From Anaerosoma tenue (lineage in GTDB: Bacteria > Actinomycetota > Coriobacteriia > Anaerosomatales > Anaerosomataceae): a stretch of 64,000 nucleotides of DNA. The stretch covers positions 167,271 to 231,270 of the forward strand of contig NZ_JALNTY010000003.1 of NCBI RefSeq assembly GCF_023161965.1, read 5' to 3'. How positions within the stretch are numbered: position 1 is the stretch's first letter; each line of letters opens with the position of its first letter. Under the pieces are notes generated by a model that worked only from the letters and a program-made list of their open reading frames with translations, was not told where the DNA came from and made no database searches. The translations under genes and the position numbers were made by a program. Of the stretch, positions 62,992 to 64,000 are shown in pieces.

Positions 62992-63507
62992 TCAGAGCCA
63001 GGTGGTTATCTCATCGATGGGACGCCTGGTCGGTCTCCCGCCCGATTCTGCGGGATGGCCGATCGGCAGCACGGCGATGGGGGTGACGGGCGGGACAGCA
63101 CCTATCGCTTCCGCTACCGCGCGATCGTCGAACGCGCCGATCCAGCACGACGCCAGACCCCTGTCCACGGCGGTCAACAGGATCATCTCCACCGCTGCCG
63201 CGGTGTCCTGCAGGCAATACAGATACTCCCCGCGGTCGCCGTAGCGGGCCGCGCTCGGGCGGGGGTCCACCGCCACCACGAGAACCAGCGGCGCGGCTGC
63301 CGCCCAGCGCTGGGAGAGCGCACCCGCCAGGCGCTCCCGCGCCTCCGCGGACCGCACTACGAAGAAGCGCCACGGCTGGATGTTGCCGGCAGACGGAGCG
63401 GTCACAGCAGCCTCAAGCAGGGCCGTGACGTCGGCGTCGCTCACGGCAAGCTTCGTGTTGAAGCGCCGAACGCTCCTCCTCCTGGCAACGACATCGCTGA
63501 ACTCCAT
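62992..63507 (-). CDS. Nitroreductase-family flavoprotein
   Basis: 171 residues. The FMN-binding RRSVRRF at the N-terminus, [44 protein letters not shown] and a final GHPAE block mark the nitroreductase fold (homodimer, FMN). The substrate is unknown. The ATG at 63507 has AGAAGG six bases upstream. Four bases separate it from the glycosylase gene. Confidence 0.9.
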   Translation of the reverse strand: MEFSDVVARRRSVRRFNTKLAVSDADVTALLEAAVTAPSAGNIQPWRFFVVRSAEARERLAGALSQRWAAAAPLVLVVAVDPRPSAARYGDRGEYLYCLQDTAAAVEMILLTAVDRGLASCWIGAFDDRAVAEAIGAVPPVTPIAVLPIGHPAESGGRPTRRPIDEITTWL

Positions 63508-63641
63508 GCGCTTCCTTCTCATCACGATCTGCCATCATCCGAACCCGACCATTGTATCCGAGCATGGTCATCGACGATATGCGGACTCCAGCAGGAGGAG
63601 CGACCTGTGGCGGCGAACATACCTATCAGGAGGTGGCGCCG

Positions 63642-63986
63642 ATGAACAGCAACAGACCCGATCTCACCGATGAAGACATCGGCATGAGGGCGTTCCAGCT
63701 GCGCAAGGCGAAGGCCGTCGAGCGCGCGATGGAGCGGATACGGCAGGGCCTCAAGGCCGACTGGGCCATGTTCACGCAACGTGACCTCAACGACCTCAAC
63801 TGGATCCTCGGCGAGTTGTGGGCATACGAGAAGCGGGCCGACTGGGAGGACCTGCACTTCAGCAAACTCACAGCCGAGGATGTGCAGAGCCTGATCGCCG
63901 ACGGACGCACGCTGCACAACGAGTCACACAACACCGTGGAGGCACTTGAGCGGATCGGGGAACTGGTCCGTTCACGCAGCGTCTGA
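63642..63986 (+). CDS. Hypothetical helical protein
   Basis: 114 residues. No domain is recognised. It is mostly helical, charged and soluble (ERAMERIRQGLKADWAMF; DLNDLNWILGELWAYEKRADWEDL), rich in Trp, without signal peptide. AGGAGG is well placed before ATG. It is divergent from the nitroreductase gene. Confidence 0.7.
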   Translation: MNSNRPDLTDEDIGMRAFQLRKAKAVERAMERIRQGLKADWAMFTQRDLNDLNWILGELWAYEKRADWEDLHFSKLTAEDVQSLIADGRTLHNESHNTVEALERIGELVRSRSV

Positions 63987-64000
63987 CGCGTGTCATACCC

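Overview
The window is high-GC, densely coded chromosomal DNA from what looks like an anaerobic actinobacterium, most likely near the Coriobacteriia/OPB41 (Anaerosomatales-like) lineages. The reasons are a GuaB3-type IMP dehydrogenase relative, five secreted proteins with cell-wall-binding-repeat-2 (CWB2) triplets, an acetogen-style MetV/MetF pair, and the archaeal/anaerobe-type homocysteine pathway. The lineage is an inference from gene content. No rRNA, tRNA, CRISPR array, insertion sequence or prophage was seen.

Left part (1-15,000): a cut UPF0280/COG2122 gene and a ferritin-like/GGDEF diguanylate cyclase sit beside a long leftward operon (about 12,300 to 1,710). The operon starts with a promoter and a Met-specific T-box leader. 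It then encodes a DUF39 homocysteine-synthesis protein, its NIL-ferredoxin partner, a membrane protein, a short B12-dependent methionine synthase, MetV, MetF, a phosphoesterase-TorD fusion, a MoaE-like protein, dihydrolipoyl dehydrogenase and lipoyl synthase. A NUDIX hydrolase, archaeal-type phosphoglycerate mutase and a GNAT acetyltransferase follow.

Middle (15,000-32,200): two propeller-CWB2 surface proteins, a methyltransferase, threonine synthase, a TiaS-like protein and an HTH/periplasmic-binding-domain regulator. Next comes an unusual rightward operon: CWB2 surface protein, small membrane-anchored protein, ECF S-component, secreted NGNTLI-repeat propeller, ExbB-like channel and DUF2149 (ExbD-like). 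After it lies a molybdate/tungstate ABC transporter. Operator-like palindromes of the same architecture (CGCTAA-N8-yTAGyG) precede both the ABC operon and the ECF/ExbB operon, which suggests one regulon.

Right part (32,200-64,000): glutamine synthetase and glutamate dehydrogenase (divergent), a short-chain dehydrogenase with a palindromic operator, and a candidate small RNA with an exact sigma-54 promoter match and its own terminator. Then come pstSCAB with a PHO-box-like site and divergent phoBR, a PAP2 phosphatase, a CBS/DRTGG pyrophosphatase, PcrA helicase, the start of the shikimate pathway, guaA/guaB3, a CWB2 amidase, YchF, a LysE exporter, a Cys-rich protein, CIRCE-controlled groESL, another CWB2 protein, and the tRNA t6A genes tsaE-tsaB-(rimI-tsaD) with a type 4 uracil-DNA glycosylase and a nitroreductase.
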